A stretch of DNA of 8,724 nucleotides from Thermoactinomycetaceae bacterium (GCA_025449475.1 JANWJM010000062.1:1-8724), one strand, 5' to 3'; positions 1-7,318 are shown, numbered from the stretch's first letter. Notes: generated by a model from the letters alone, not told the origin. Numbers and translations: made by a program.

Positions 1-1
1 A

Positions 2-460
2 ATTCAGGTTGTTTTTCCTACAACAGCGGAATTAAAACAGATTATGTCCTTGCCGACAACCCCAAGTTTCGATCGTATGAAGGTGGTGGCAAACGGAGAG
101 AAATTCCAACAGATTCAACAACTGGTGGAGCAGATTTTGGTTTCGGATTCGTTGATGGATGAAGCCGTCGATTTGGTTTTCAAGACGCATCCCGATTATG
201 AACATTCCCCTGATTCCATTAAACGATATGTCCTTTCAGGAGTAGGTCCACGAGGCGGACAAGCGCTGATCAGAGCGATGAAAGCGCGAGCTTTTTTGCA
301 TCAACGTTTTCATGTGAGTCGGGAAGATTTGGAGGCAATCTTGCCCGCTGTGTTTCGTCATCGGATCATTCGAAACTTTGAAGCAGAAGCAGTGAATATT
401 TCAACGGATTCGCTGATTGAAGAGCTATTGAGCGAATGGCGTAAGGAACGATCTCAATGA
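2..460 (+). CDS. MoxR-family AAA+ ATPase, C-terminal part (5' end outside window)
   Basis: This is the last 152 residues of a MoxR-type AAA+ ATPase. The reading frame is open from base 2, so the ATG at 44 is internal and not the start. Family members hydrolyse ATP in the cytoplasm and act as chaperones on vWA-containing partners. The visible part begins in the strand after sensor 1 (QVVFPTTAELKQIM, bases 5-46) and covers the helical lid. The motif GVGPRGGQALIRAMKARAFL carries the sensor-2 arginine typical of MoxR (usual form SPRG..aL..AakA.A). It is followed by VSREDLEAILPAVFRHRI, matching the family V..eDv....p.VLrHR pattern. Walker A, Walker B and the arginine finger lie upstream and cannot be checked. 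The stop overlaps the next start by 4 bases (ATGA), so it is translationally coupled to the DUF58 gene, the usual MoxR partner. The family call is firm; the specific role is inferred. Confidence 0.93.
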   Translation: MQVVFPTTAELKQIMSLPTTPSFDRMKVVANGEKFQQIQQLVEQILVSDSLMDEAVDLVFKTHPDYEHSPDSIKRYVLSGVGPRGGQALIRAMKARAFLHQRFHVSREDLEAILPAVFRHRIIRNFEAEAVNISTDSLIEELLSEWRKERSQ

Positions 461-1335
461 GTACATTATTTGATCCGCAATTTTTAGCCAAACTCGATAA
501 CATCCACTTGATTAGCCGGGAGCGTGTTCGTGGAATGCAAGCAGGTGATCGCAGGTCAAGGCAGTCTGGCAGTTCCAAGGATTTTGTCGATTATCGGACA
601 TATTTTCCCGGCGACGATTTACGACTGATCGATTGGCATGCTTATGCACGACTGGGGAAATGGTTTTTAAAAACCTATCTCGATGAACAAAAAACAGATT
701 TCTATGTTTATCTCGATGGGAGTCAATCCATGGATCATTCCCATCTGTCCAAAAGAGCGACTGCGATTCGACTTGCAGCCGCACTGGGATATATAGCGCT
801 TGTGCGGGGTGAGCGTGTCAATCTCTATACATTTCGTAAGCAGATTGATCAGACGTTATTCTCGCTCCAAGGAAGGAAGAACATTTCACGCCTCTTTCAA
901 TTTTTAGAGGAAATCGATTTTTCGGGCGAGGGAGATTTGAATCAAGCATTCACCGATCCAAAAGCCATCCCTCAACGGGGCGGGATTTGTTGTGTGATCA
1001 CAGATGCATTTTTTCCATCGGGGATGGATCAAGGGTTATCATATTTACAAGGAGCTAGCAGGCAAGTTATTTTATTCCATGTGACTGCGAAAATGGAACG
1101 CGATCCTTCCTATCAAGGCGATCTTCGGCTAATCGATTGCGAATCACAGGAGACCAAAGAGATTTCGATGACAAACACATTGAGGAGAGAATATCGGAAT
1201 ACCGTCCAACAGTTTATGCGTAATGTCGAAGAAAATTGTTTTCGTCGAGGGCTTATCTATGTTTCGATTCCAGTGGAGGAACCCTTTGAACAAATTTTAT
1301 TTGTGCGTCTCAGACGGTCAGGAATCATCCGTTGA
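457..1335 (+). CDS. DUF58 domain protein (short, soluble, vWA-like)
   Basis: This 292-residue DUF58 (COG1721) protein is the usual neighbour of MoxR. The signature is complete: DYRTYFPGDDLRLIDWHAYAR at residues 45-65, followed by a vWA-type beta strand with the metal site D87-x-S89-x-S91 (YLDGSQSM). A second acidic position follows at D183 (VITDAFFP). No membrane segment or signal peptide is visible, so it should be cytoplasmic; longer DUF58 proteins of about 400 residues have two N-terminal helices that are absent here. The ATG at 457 is preceded by AAGGAA at 444-449 with 7-base spacing, and it overlaps the MoxR stop by 4 bases. It probably works with the ATPase as an adaptor or client and, by position, with the membrane vWA proteins downstream. 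This function is inferred; DUF58 has no defined biochemical activity. Confidence 0.93.
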   Translation: MSTLFDPQFLAKLDNIHLISRERVRGMQAGDRRSRQSGSSKDFVDYRTYFPGDDLRLIDWHAYARLGKWFLKTYLDEQKTDFYVYLDGSQSMDHSHLSKRATAIRLAAALGYIALVRGERVNLYTFRKQIDQTLFSLQGRKNISRLFQFLEEIDFSGEGDLNQAFTDPKAIPQRGGICCVITDAFFPSGMDQGLSYLQGASRQVILFHVTAKMERDPSYQGDLRLIDCESQETKEISMTNTLRREYRNTVQQFMRNVEENCFRRGLIYVSIPVEEPFEQILFVRLRRSGIIR

Positions 1336-1343
1336 AAGGGGTG
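1335..1343 (+). promoter_or_regulatory. ribosome binding site deciding the BatA-like start
   Basis: AAAGGGGTG lies directly after the DUF58 stop codon, and its GGGG ends 8 bases before the GTG at 1350. This favours GTG 1350 over the TTG at 1332, which overlaps the DUF58 stop but has no comparable site upstream. The protein then starts VHFLSPAYLWL, matching the family N-terminus M.FLsP..Lw. Confidence 0.7.
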
Positions 1344-1349
1344 AACAAC

Positions 1350-3152
1350 GTGCATTTTTTATCTCCTGCTTATCTGTGGTTGGCCTTCTATTTGCTCCCT
1401 ACGATCATTTTCCTGTATTTGATGAAACGAACCTATCAGGATATGACTATCTCTAGTACATGGCTGTGGAAACAAACATTACGAGAGATGGAAGCAAGAA
1501 AACCATGGCAAAAGTTTCGGTATCACCTCTTATTGATGTTACAATTACTGGCCGCTCTTTTTTTTATAGTTGGTTTAAGTCAACCTGCTTTTCCAATCCA
1601 AGGCTTGACCGCTAAACATTCCATTCTGGTGATCGACATCTCTGGAAGTATGTGGACCCAAGAAGAAGGGAAAACCCGTATGGAGATGGCAAAGGAAAAG
1701 GTTCTGGAATGGATTGATCATAAAAGTGAACAGCAAATGGTTACCTTGATCACCATGGGCAAAGTTCCGAAAATTGTGGCTTCAAAGAGTAAGGATAGGA
1801 CTGGGCTTAAACGAACCATTAAACAATTGCAAGCGGGGATGAGTGCTGCCGATTTCCGAACAACGATGAGTTTGGCAAATGCGATTTCAGTCAACGATCC
1901 GTCATCTGAAGTGATTGTCATTAGTGATGGAGCGGTACAGACAGCGACTTCTACCCATCTTCCCCACCGCTTTGTGCAAGTGGGAAAAACGAGTGAAAAT
2001 GTAGCAATCGGAGCCGTTTCATCGGAACAAGAAGGGCATCAACAGCGTTTGTTTGTTCGGGTCGATAATTGGGGAAAGAAAAAGAATCAAATCACAGTCT
2101 CCGTTCGGAATAAAGAGAATCGTCTTCTTCAGACTCAGTCGATGCATATCGCGTCGGGGAAAAGTGAAGTGATTCACTTTGAAAGCTTGCCCCCATCGGA
2201 TTATTACCACATTCAGCTGCGCTCTGATCGTGATGCATTGTTGTTAGACAATCAACAATACTATTTCAGTAATCAGAAGAATGCGGTGACGATGCAATGG
2301 ATGGGTGATCGGAATCTATTTTTACAAAAGGCGCTGGCGCTCCACCCTCATTTCACATGGGAGCAAAGCCAGCAAAGCTCCCAAAAGTTGTCTCCATTCA
2401 CGATCGTCAATAATCATCCACAGCCGCTGCCACAAACGGGACCATTGTTCGTGATTCGTCCCCATCAAGCGCAAAAATTGGTGACTGTCACCGGGACCAC
2501 CTCTGTGAGCGGAACTGTCCAAATCGATCAGCATCATCCAATCGTTCATCGCCTGCCATTGAAAGAATTGGCGATCTCCGAAGTCGTACAAGTAAAAGTT
2601 CCTACTTGGGCCGAGCCCGTTTTAAAAATCAATGAAACGCCGATTCTATTGGCAGGCGAGTATCAGGGGAGAAAGGTAGTAATTTTTCTGTTTGATCTAC
2701 AACATTCGGATCTCGTTTTACAGCCTAGCTTTCCAATTTTGGTGGCACAGACGATCAATTGGCTATATCCCGTATTAGGGATGAAAGAGAGTCAGGCGAC
2801 GGTGGGAGATCCGATTGATTTCAATCTCTCTCCTCATATTCAAAAAGTGGTGATCGTGAACAAAGATCAGCAGTGGATACAATCGGTTCAAAAGGGAATG
2901 TTTCGCTGGCAAGTTCCTGAGCAAATCGGGCTCTATCGAATCGTGGATGCACAAACCCAGGAGGATATCGGCTATTTGTCTGTTCCCTTTCCGAGAGAAG
3001 AATCGGATGTGACCCCTCAAGCGATGGCAACGTCAGCGCAGAAACCCCCAACAGCGACCTTTTCAAGCCAGCAAGAATGGTGGTGGTGGTTTGCCTTATG
3101 TACGGGGTTGATCATCAGTTTGGAATGGGTGGTGGTCACACGTGGCGATTGA
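1350..3152 (+). CDS. BatA-like vWA domain membrane protein
   Basis: A 600-residue protein of the BatA/vWA membrane family. The N-terminus (FLSPAYLWL, then a helix to about residue 27) is the typical BatA anchor. A positively charged loop follows (MKR to KFRYH, including SSTWLWKQ), then a second helix at about 60-80. The vWA domain follows with MIDAS residues D96-x-S98-x-S100 (DISGSM), T171/T172 (FRTTM) and D193 (ISDG). Residues of about 205-430 look like beta-rich extracellular modules. Residues of about 440-474 (VVIFLFDLQHSDLVLQPSFP, then INWLYP) match the amidotransferase-like element often found at the end of these proteins. A last helix follows four tryptophans (WWWWFALCTG). Charge distribution places the vWA domain outside the cell. 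I chose GTG 1350 for its ribosome binding site and family N-terminus; TTG 1332 would add six residues. The gene overlaps the next by 11 bases. It probably forms a surface complex with the next protein; the ligand is unknown. Confidence 0.88.
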   Translation: MHFLSPAYLWLAFYLLPTIIFLYLMKRTYQDMTISSTWLWKQTLREMEARKPWQKFRYHLLLMLQLLAALFFIVGLSQPAFPIQGLTAKHSILVIDISGSMWTQEEGKTRMEMAKEKVLEWIDHKSEQQMVTLITMGKVPKIVASKSKDRTGLKRTIKQLQAGMSAADFRTTMSLANAISVNDPSSEVIVISDGAVQTATSTHLPHRFVQVGKTSENVAIGAVSSEQEGHQQRLFVRVDNWGKKKNQITVSVRNKENRLLQTQSMHIASGKSEVIHFESLPPSDYYHIQLRSDRDALLLDNQQYYFSNQKNAVTMQWMGDRNLFLQKALALHPHFTWEQSQQSSQKLSPFTIVNNHPQPLPQTGPLFVIRPHQAQKLVTVTGTTSVSGTVQIDQHHPIVHRLPLKELAISEVVQVKVPTWAEPVLKINETPILLAGEYQGRKVVIFLFDLQHSDLVLQPSFPILVAQTINWLYPVLGMKESQATVGDPIDFNLSPHIQKVVIVNKDQQWIQSVQKGMFRWQVPEQIGLYRIVDAQTQEDIGYLSVPFPREESDVTPQAMATSAQKPPTATFSSQQEWWWWFALCTGLIISLEWVVVTRGD

Positions 3153-5790
3153 TTTTCAATATCCTTGGATGTTGGGATTGGTCCTTATTTTCGGAGGATT
3201 GCTTTGGGTCTGGTGGAAGCAGGAGATGCGCTATTCAAAGCGAAAAAAATGGGTAATCTTGCTGTCTCGCTCCATCCTTTTTTTCTTGATGACCTTGGTA
3301 CTTGCTCGCACTTCTTTATTAATCCCCACCAAAGGACAATCTGTGGTCTTTGTGGTGGATCGATCAGCATCGATTGAAAATGTTGACCATGCAATTGCGT
3401 TTATCAAACAAGCCATAGAGACGAAAAAACCAGATGACCAATTTGCGGTGGTTTCCGTTGGGAAACATGCTGTTGTGGAACAGGCATGGACTCGTGAAAA
3501 ACAACCACCTGAATTAAACACAGTGGTTGAAAAGCATGCAACGAATTTAGAGAGCGGTTTGCGTCTAGCTGGAGGGTTATTGTCGGATGAAGATCGTGGA
3601 AGGATCATCTTATTGAGCGATGGCAAGGAGACAATTGCTTCTGCCCAAAAAGAAGTGGAGTGGTTAAAATCGCGGGGAGTTCGCATTGATGTAGTGCCAC
3701 TATCGACGAAACAGGGACCAGAAGTGATGATTTCGGACTTCAATGTCCCCAAACAACTCCATCTGCAAGAAAAATACGAGATAAAGGTAACGCTGATTGC
3801 GACGATGGCCACAAAGACCAAATTGCGACTTTTTATTGACGATGAATTGACCCATGAAGAAAGGGTTTCCGTTAAGAGAGGAGAAAATCAATTTACCTTC
3901 TCTGGAAATACGAAGAAAAGTGGCTTTTTACGTTTTCGCGCTGAAATTGAGCCAGATCAAGATACGATTGTACAAAATAATCAATCATATGGTTTTAGTC
4001 AAGTCAAAGATGCACCAATGATTCTCATGATTGAACAAACACCCCGTGACAGCAATAATTTAGCTGCGGCGCTTGAAGCATCTGGGATGAGAGTTGAGCG
4101 CCGAGCACCAAGTGATCTTCCCAAGGAGATCACAGACTATAAGCGATATGACAGTATGGTGCTTGTCAATACACCTGCGACTGAGTTTACATCGAAAACA
4201 CTGGAACTTATCCGTTCTGCTGTGAGAGATTTAGGGATTGGTCTATTAACAGTGGGAGGCGAGCAAGCTTATGCATTGGGGGGATGGTTTCAGACGCCAC
4301 TGGAAGAGATTTTGCCTGTTCGGATGGATTTACAGGATCAACAACGCTCCCCTTCATTAGGTTTGGTACTGGTGATTGACAAATCGGGGAGTATGGCTGG
4401 AGAGAAAATTGAATTAGCCAAAGAAGCGGCAATTCGCTCTACCTTTTTATTCGATTCACAGGATGAGTTGGGATTGCTTACCTTTGATACCGATACGAAG
4501 TGGGTGATGAAACCAAGAAAAATCAAGAATCGTGAACAGCTGCAGTATATGATTCAAGGGATCCCTGCAAATGGTGAAACTGAAATGTATCCTGCACTGG
4601 AGCATGCATATAAGGAGATCCGAAAGTTAAAAACAATGAAACGGCATATCATTTTGTTGACAGATGGACAATCCAAAGGATCCTATGATCAACTTGTGCA
4701 AAAGATGAAAAATGAAAAAATCACCTTAACCACGGTTGCAATCGGAAAAGATGCTGATCATGCGCTGCTGCAACGTTTATCGAAAGAGGGACAGGGAAGA
4801 TATTATGAGGTGTTTGATCCTCAAATGATCCCTACCATTATCAGTAAAGAAACGGTGATCTCCAAACGCAGCTATATTGTAGAGAAATCTTTTCTTCCCC
4901 AAATGACAGGTGGTTTTGACTGGAAACCAAACATGCTTCCCCCGCTGCGTGCTTATGTGGGGACAACAGCCAAACAGACAGCAGAAAAAGTACTGATGAG
5001 TCCATATCCTGATCCGGTCCTTGCTAGATGGCAGTATGGATTGGGACGTACAGTCGCTTGGACAAGTGATCTAAATGGAAAATGGTCAAAATCGTGGGTG
5101 GAATGGTCGGAGTTTCAAAAGTTTTGGAATCAAGTGGTGAGCTGGACTTTTCCGCAAGTAGAGACAAAAGGGTGGAGATTCGATGTCAGAACTGTAGGAG
5201 TTAAAAATGTTGTTGAATTGGTGGGTCCTTCCGAAGAAACAGACGGAATTCATCAAGTGCGCTTATCTGTGATAGATGAACATGATCAGAGGACTTCGAT
5301 CGTATTAAAACCTACCTCGCGAGAAAGTTTTGAAGGAGATTTCCCCCATGATCGACCCGGAACGTATATGATGAATGCGGTTGCTGAGACGAAGCAAGGA
5401 ACCAAAACATTGGGTTCGTTTGCATGGGTCATTCCATATTCTCATGAATACCGTGATGTCTTTGAGAGTGGTCAAAAGAAACTCCAACAACTCGCTCGCC
5501 TGGGATATGGAGAAGTCTTGTCAGAACCCTTGCAAGCATTTGCTGACGATCGAAATATGAAATGGACGGTTCATGAAGTTTCATTTCCTCTTTTTTTCAT
5601 CACTGCTTTGCTCTGGCCGGTTGATATTGCGATTCGACGGCTCTCTTCAATTAAATGGTTCCCAATACGCAGAAAAAAAGGTTCCCTACCAAAGTCAGCG
5701 CCACCCAACGGAGCCAAGTCACAACCAACATTATCCCGATTGCTAGCGGAAAAAAGAAGGGGAGAAGAGAAAAACAGGAAGAAAGAATAA
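3142..5790 (+). CDS. membrane protein with two vWA domains flanking a glutamine-amidotransferase-like domain
   Basis: An 882-residue protein. Two helices lie at about 8-25 and 37-60, with the basic loop RYSKRKK between them, so the loop is inside and the bulk outside. The first vWA domain (about 66-200) has D73-x-S75-x-S77 (DRSAS), T134 and D160 (LLSDG). A beta-rich segment follows to about 285. Residues of about 290-405 resemble a class I glutamine-amidotransferase fold (PMILMIEQTP, GIGLLTVGGEQAYALGGW, EEILPVRMD). A second vWA domain (about 405-590) has D413-x-S415-x-S417 (DKSGSM), T480 and D508 (LLTDG). Residues of about 622-672 (PVLARWQYGLGRTVAWTSDL) are the family's C-terminal element. 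A last helix lies at about 817-832, followed by a basic cytoplasmic tail (IRRKKG to the end). The whole protein has no cysteine, so the amidotransferase-like domain cannot be a working one. The GTG start overlaps the upstream stop by 11 bases and lacks a strong ribosome binding site, which suggests coupled translation. Its function is unknown; assembly or sensing at the envelope is inferred from the operon. Confidence 0.9.
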   Translation: MAIDFQYPWMLGLVLIFGGLLWVWWKQEMRYSKRKKWVILLSRSILFFLMTLVLARTSLLIPTKGQSVVFVVDRSASIENVDHAIAFIKQAIETKKPDDQFAVVSVGKHAVVEQAWTREKQPPELNTVVEKHATNLESGLRLAGGLLSDEDRGRIILLSDGKETIASAQKEVEWLKSRGVRIDVVPLSTKQGPEVMISDFNVPKQLHLQEKYEIKVTLIATMATKTKLRLFIDDELTHEERVSVKRGENQFTFSGNTKKSGFLRFRAEIEPDQDTIVQNNQSYGFSQVKDAPMILMIEQTPRDSNNLAAALEASGMRVERRAPSDLPKEITDYKRYDSMVLVNTPATEFTSKTLELIRSAVRDLGIGLLTVGGEQAYALGGWFQTPLEEILPVRMDLQDQQRSPSLGLVLVIDKSGSMAGEKIELAKEAAIRSTFLFDSQDELGLLTFDTDTKWVMKPRKIKNREQLQYMIQGIPANGETEMYPALEHAYKEIRKLKTMKRHIILLTDGQSKGSYDQLVQKMKNEKITLTTVAIGKDADHALLQRLSKEGQGRYYEVFDPQMIPTIISKETVISKRSYIVEKSFLPQMTGGFDWKPNMLPPLRAYVGTTAKQTAEKVLMSPYPDPVLARWQYGLGRTVAWTSDLNGKWSKSWVEWSEFQKFWNQVVSWTFPQVETKGWRFDVRTVGVKNVVELVGPSEETDGIHQVRLSVIDEHDQRTSIVLKPTSRESFEGDFPHDRPGTYMMNAVAETKQGTKTLGSFAWVIPYSHEYRDVFESGQKKLQQLARLGYGEVLSEPLQAFADDRNMKWTVHEVSFPLFFITALLWPVDIAIRRLSSIKWFPIRRKKGSLPKSAPPNGAKSQPTLSRLLAEKRRGEEKNRKKE

Positions 5791-5804
5791 AACCCCTACT
5801 TTGT

Positions 5805-5841
5805 TTGATAATAGGCAAGAAAAGGTATAATTTTATATAAT
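5805..5841 (+). promoter_or_regulatory. probable promoter for the DUF3891-VOC unit
   Basis: The 74-base gap after the vWA gene contains TTGATA (5805-5810) and two exact TATAAT boxes (5826-5831 and 5836-5841). TTGATA to the first box leaves a short 15-base spacer; TTGTTT at 5801-5806 would give 19. The pairing is therefore uncertain, but two consensus -10 boxes just upstream of a strong ribosome binding site suggest independent transcription. No terminator separates it from the vWA operon, so readthrough is also possible. Confidence 0.45.
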
Positions 5842-5864
5842 GGATAAAGAAAGGGGACCAAAAC

Positions 5865-6557
5865 ATGATCGTTCGCCAGAGAGGGAATCAGTTTGTTTTA
5901 ATCCAACAACATCAGCATGCATTAATGAGTGGGGTTTTTGCAGAAAACCTTGAACAGACGATTCGCCCACGGAAAGAGACTTTGTATGCGATCAGTTATC
6001 ATGATGTAGGTTGGATTGAATTAGATCAAGAAATTCATTGGGATGAAAAAAATCATCGTCCCTTTCATTTCACGGATTACCCTCTCGCGCAAAAGCTCGT
6101 CGCTTATCAAAAAGGAATCACAGAAGTAGAAGCAAATAGCATTTATGCAGGATATTTATGTAGTAAACTGTATGCAACATATCTAGAAAAAGAGAATAAC
6201 CCTTTAGCAGTAGAATTTCTAAGCAAAGAACAGATTCGAAGACAACGAATGAGGAAATATCTTAGTTTGGAAGAAAAACAATATCTTATCGACAATTTTC
6301 GCCTTTTGCGTTTTTGTGATGATCTTTCCCTTGCGTTATGTTTAAATGAACCAGGTCATCAAACACATCCATGGTATCAAAATGGAATTCAATATAATGG
6401 GATCAACTACCATTGGGTATGGGAAAGAGTCGATCGATTGCGTCTTTCCCCTAATCTTTTTAAGAGTTCGTTTCCCGTACAAATCCCTTATACGATTGTC
6501 GGAACCGATCGAGATATCCTTGAAGAGGGGGTTTATCAGTGGAAGGTGATTGTTTGA
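5865..6557 (+). CDS. DUF3891 family protein
   Basis: A 230-residue protein that I recognise as DUF3891, a family found mainly in Bacillales and without known function. Typical features are the N-terminal QQHQHALMSGVFAE (residues 14-27), the motif YHDVGW (45-50) and, near residues 150-166, LRFCDDLSLALCLNEPG. Conserved His18, His46 and Asp47, together with the later CDD, look like possible metal ligands in an HD-like helical fold; this is my inference. There is no signal peptide or membrane helix, so it should be cytoplasmic. The ATG is well supported by AAAGGGGA at 5850-5857 with 7-base spacing. The stop is followed with no gap by the GTG of the VOC gene, so the two are probably co-translated and may act in one pathway. 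The family assignment is good; the role is unknown. Confidence 0.85.
   Translation: MIVRQRGNQFVLIQQHQHALMSGVFAENLEQTIRPRKETLYAISYHDVGWIELDQEIHWDEKNHRPFHFTDYPLAQKLVAYQKGITEVEANSIYAGYLCSKLYATYLEKENNPLAVEFLSKEQIRRQRMRKYLSLEEKQYLIDNFRLLRFCDDLSLALCLNEPGHQTHPWYQNGIQYNGINYHWVWERVDRLRLSPNLFKSSFPVQIPYTIVGTDRDILEEGVYQWKVIV
6541..6549 (+). promoter_or_regulatory. ribosome binding site of the VOC gene, inside the DUF3891 end
   Basis: GGAAGGTGA ends 8 bases before the GTG at 6558 and lies within the last codons of the DUF3891 gene. It supports the GTG start and coupled expression of the two genes. Confidence 0.6.
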
Positions 6558-6950
6558 GTGAAAGTGACAGGTTTTAATCATGTGACCATTCGTGTCAAGA
6601 ATCTAGCGAAAAGCCTCTCTTTTTATCAGGATATTTTAGGGATGGAGTTGGTTCATCGTGGAAGAATGGATGCTTATCTCTCTTGGGGTGGTGCATGGAT
6701 TTGCTTGATCGAAGTATCTCCTGCCAATGAACATGAAAAAAATAGAGTTGGGATTGATCATATTGCTTTCTCGATCAGCGAAAATGATTTTCCAGATGCG
6801 ATTAAGCGATTGAAAACGCATCATGTACCGATTGTAAGAGAGCCAGTGGAACGAGGCGGAGGTTACTCTGTTCAATTCCTTGATCCGGATGAAACAGTAC
6901 TAGAGTTATTTACAGGTGATTTAAACAAGCGGATGAAAGTTTGGAAATAA
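6558..6950 (+). CDS. VOC superfamily (glyoxalase fold) protein, Fos-like layout
   Basis: A 130-residue single VOC domain built of two beta-alpha-beta-beta-beta modules. The likely metal ligands are all present: His8 (GFNHVTI), His68 (GIDHIAF) and Glu116 (VLELFTG). The overall layout, including AYLSWGGAWICL, FLDPD and the closing ELFTGDLNKR, resembles the fosfomycin-modifying FosA/FosB enzymes. From memory of Pseudomonas FosA, the equivalents of Thr9, Tyr39, Trp46, Cys48, Ser98 and Arg119 are kept. The equivalents of Lys90, Ser94 and Tyr100 appear to be Pro, Gly and Gln. The usual His after the metal Glu (E-x-H) is Phe. It may therefore be a metal-dependent lyase, dioxygenase or thiol transferase acting on another substrate. 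The GTG start has a good ribosome binding site and directly follows the DUF3891 stop. The fold is firm; fosfomycin resistance is not established. Confidence 0.88.
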   Translation: MKVTGFNHVTIRVKNLAKSLSFYQDILGMELVHRGRMDAYLSWGGAWICLIEVSPANEHEKNRVGIDHIAFSISENDFPDAIKRLKTHHVPIVREPVERGGGYSVQFLDPDETVLELFTGDLNKRMKVWK

Positions 6951-6977
6951 ACACTTACACCCATGTAGGTGTTTTTT
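6949..6977 (+). terminator. intrinsic terminator of the DUF3891-VOC unit
   Basis: AAACACTTACA (6949-6959) pairs with TGTAGGTGTTT (6964-6974) in an 11-base stem with one G-U wobble and a four-base CCCA loop. The T run continues to 6977. The left arm begins within the VOC stop codon TAA (6948-6950). It should end transcription of the upstream unit. Confidence 0.85.
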
Positions 6978-7051
6978 GTTGTAATTCGAATCAAAGGCAT
7001 GTACCCCTTACAGTAATACTTTTTTAATAGTGTTAAAATGAAATTGTAACA

Positions 7052-7104
7052 AATTCTAAGTAGTATTATTAGGAGATCAATTTCGGTGCTGATAACTTAG
7101 AATT
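7052..7104 (+). repeat. long imperfect inverted repeat / hairpin
   Basis: AATTCTAAG (7052-7060) is a perfect 9-base inverted repeat of CTTAGAATT (7096-7104). Inside it, TTATTAG (7066-7072) pairs with CTGATAA (7089-7095) with one G-U wobble, and GAGA (7073-7076) can pair with TTTC (7081-7084). It lies upstream of the proposed surface-gene promoter, so it may be an operator or part of a separate RNA. No T run follows, so it is not an intrinsic terminator. Confidence 0.5.
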
Positions 7105-7195
7105 ATATAGATTTTATTTAAAATTATACAAATTAGAATGAACTGATGGATATTTTATGGCTTTGTTCAAAAACAACAAAAAATATAAAATAGTG

Positions 7196-7225
7196 TTGAA
7201 AAAGGCGGTCTTATTGTAATAATAT
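7196..7225 (+). promoter_or_regulatory. probable promoter of the surface protein-sortase unit
   Basis: TTGAAA (7196-7201) and TAATAT (7220-7225) are separated by 18 bases. An alternative -10, AATAAT (7218-7223), has an extended TG and 16-base spacing. This would give a leader of roughly 95 bases. A second possible pair just upstream is TTGTTC (7163-7168) with TAAAAT (7186-7191), 17-base spacing. A promoter is needed in this gap because a terminator closes the preceding unit. Confidence 0.45.
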
Positions 7226-7312
7226 AGAAGAAAATACTCGGATGTCGGCGAAACACCTGGTAAATACTGTTATTGTAGAAATAATAAGGAAATATTAACA
7301 TTTGAAGTGGTC

Positions 7313-7318
7313 AGGAGG
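7313..7318 (+). promoter_or_regulatory. ribosome binding site deciding the surface-protein start
   Basis: A consensus AGGAGG lies 7 bases before ATG 7326. It excludes the in-frame TTG at 7302, which would lie upstream of this site and place extra polar residues before the signal peptide. Confidence 0.85.

Noticed and set aside
44..460. ATG at 44 as the true start of the first gene
   Set aside because: The frame is open upstream to base 2, and the residues there fit the MoxR strand after sensor 1, so the gene is cut by the window edge.
1332..1349. TTG 1332 as start of the BatA-like gene
   Set aside because: It has no ribosome binding site, whereas GTG 1350 has AAAGGGG at the right distance and gives the family-typical N-terminus.
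3079..3090. TGG repeat (four tryptophan codons) as a microsatellite or leader-peptide-like attenuator
   Set aside because: It sits in frame at the membrane interface just before the last helix of the BatA-like protein, where aromatic residues are normal.
3231..3821. Minus-strand open frame of 196 codons
   Set aside because: It lies wholly within the well-supported double-vWA gene, has no recognisable domain and is a codon-usage shadow.
5791..5864. Terminator between the vWA operon and DUF3891
   Set aside because: I found no GC stem followed by a T run in this gap; only promoter-like boxes are visible.
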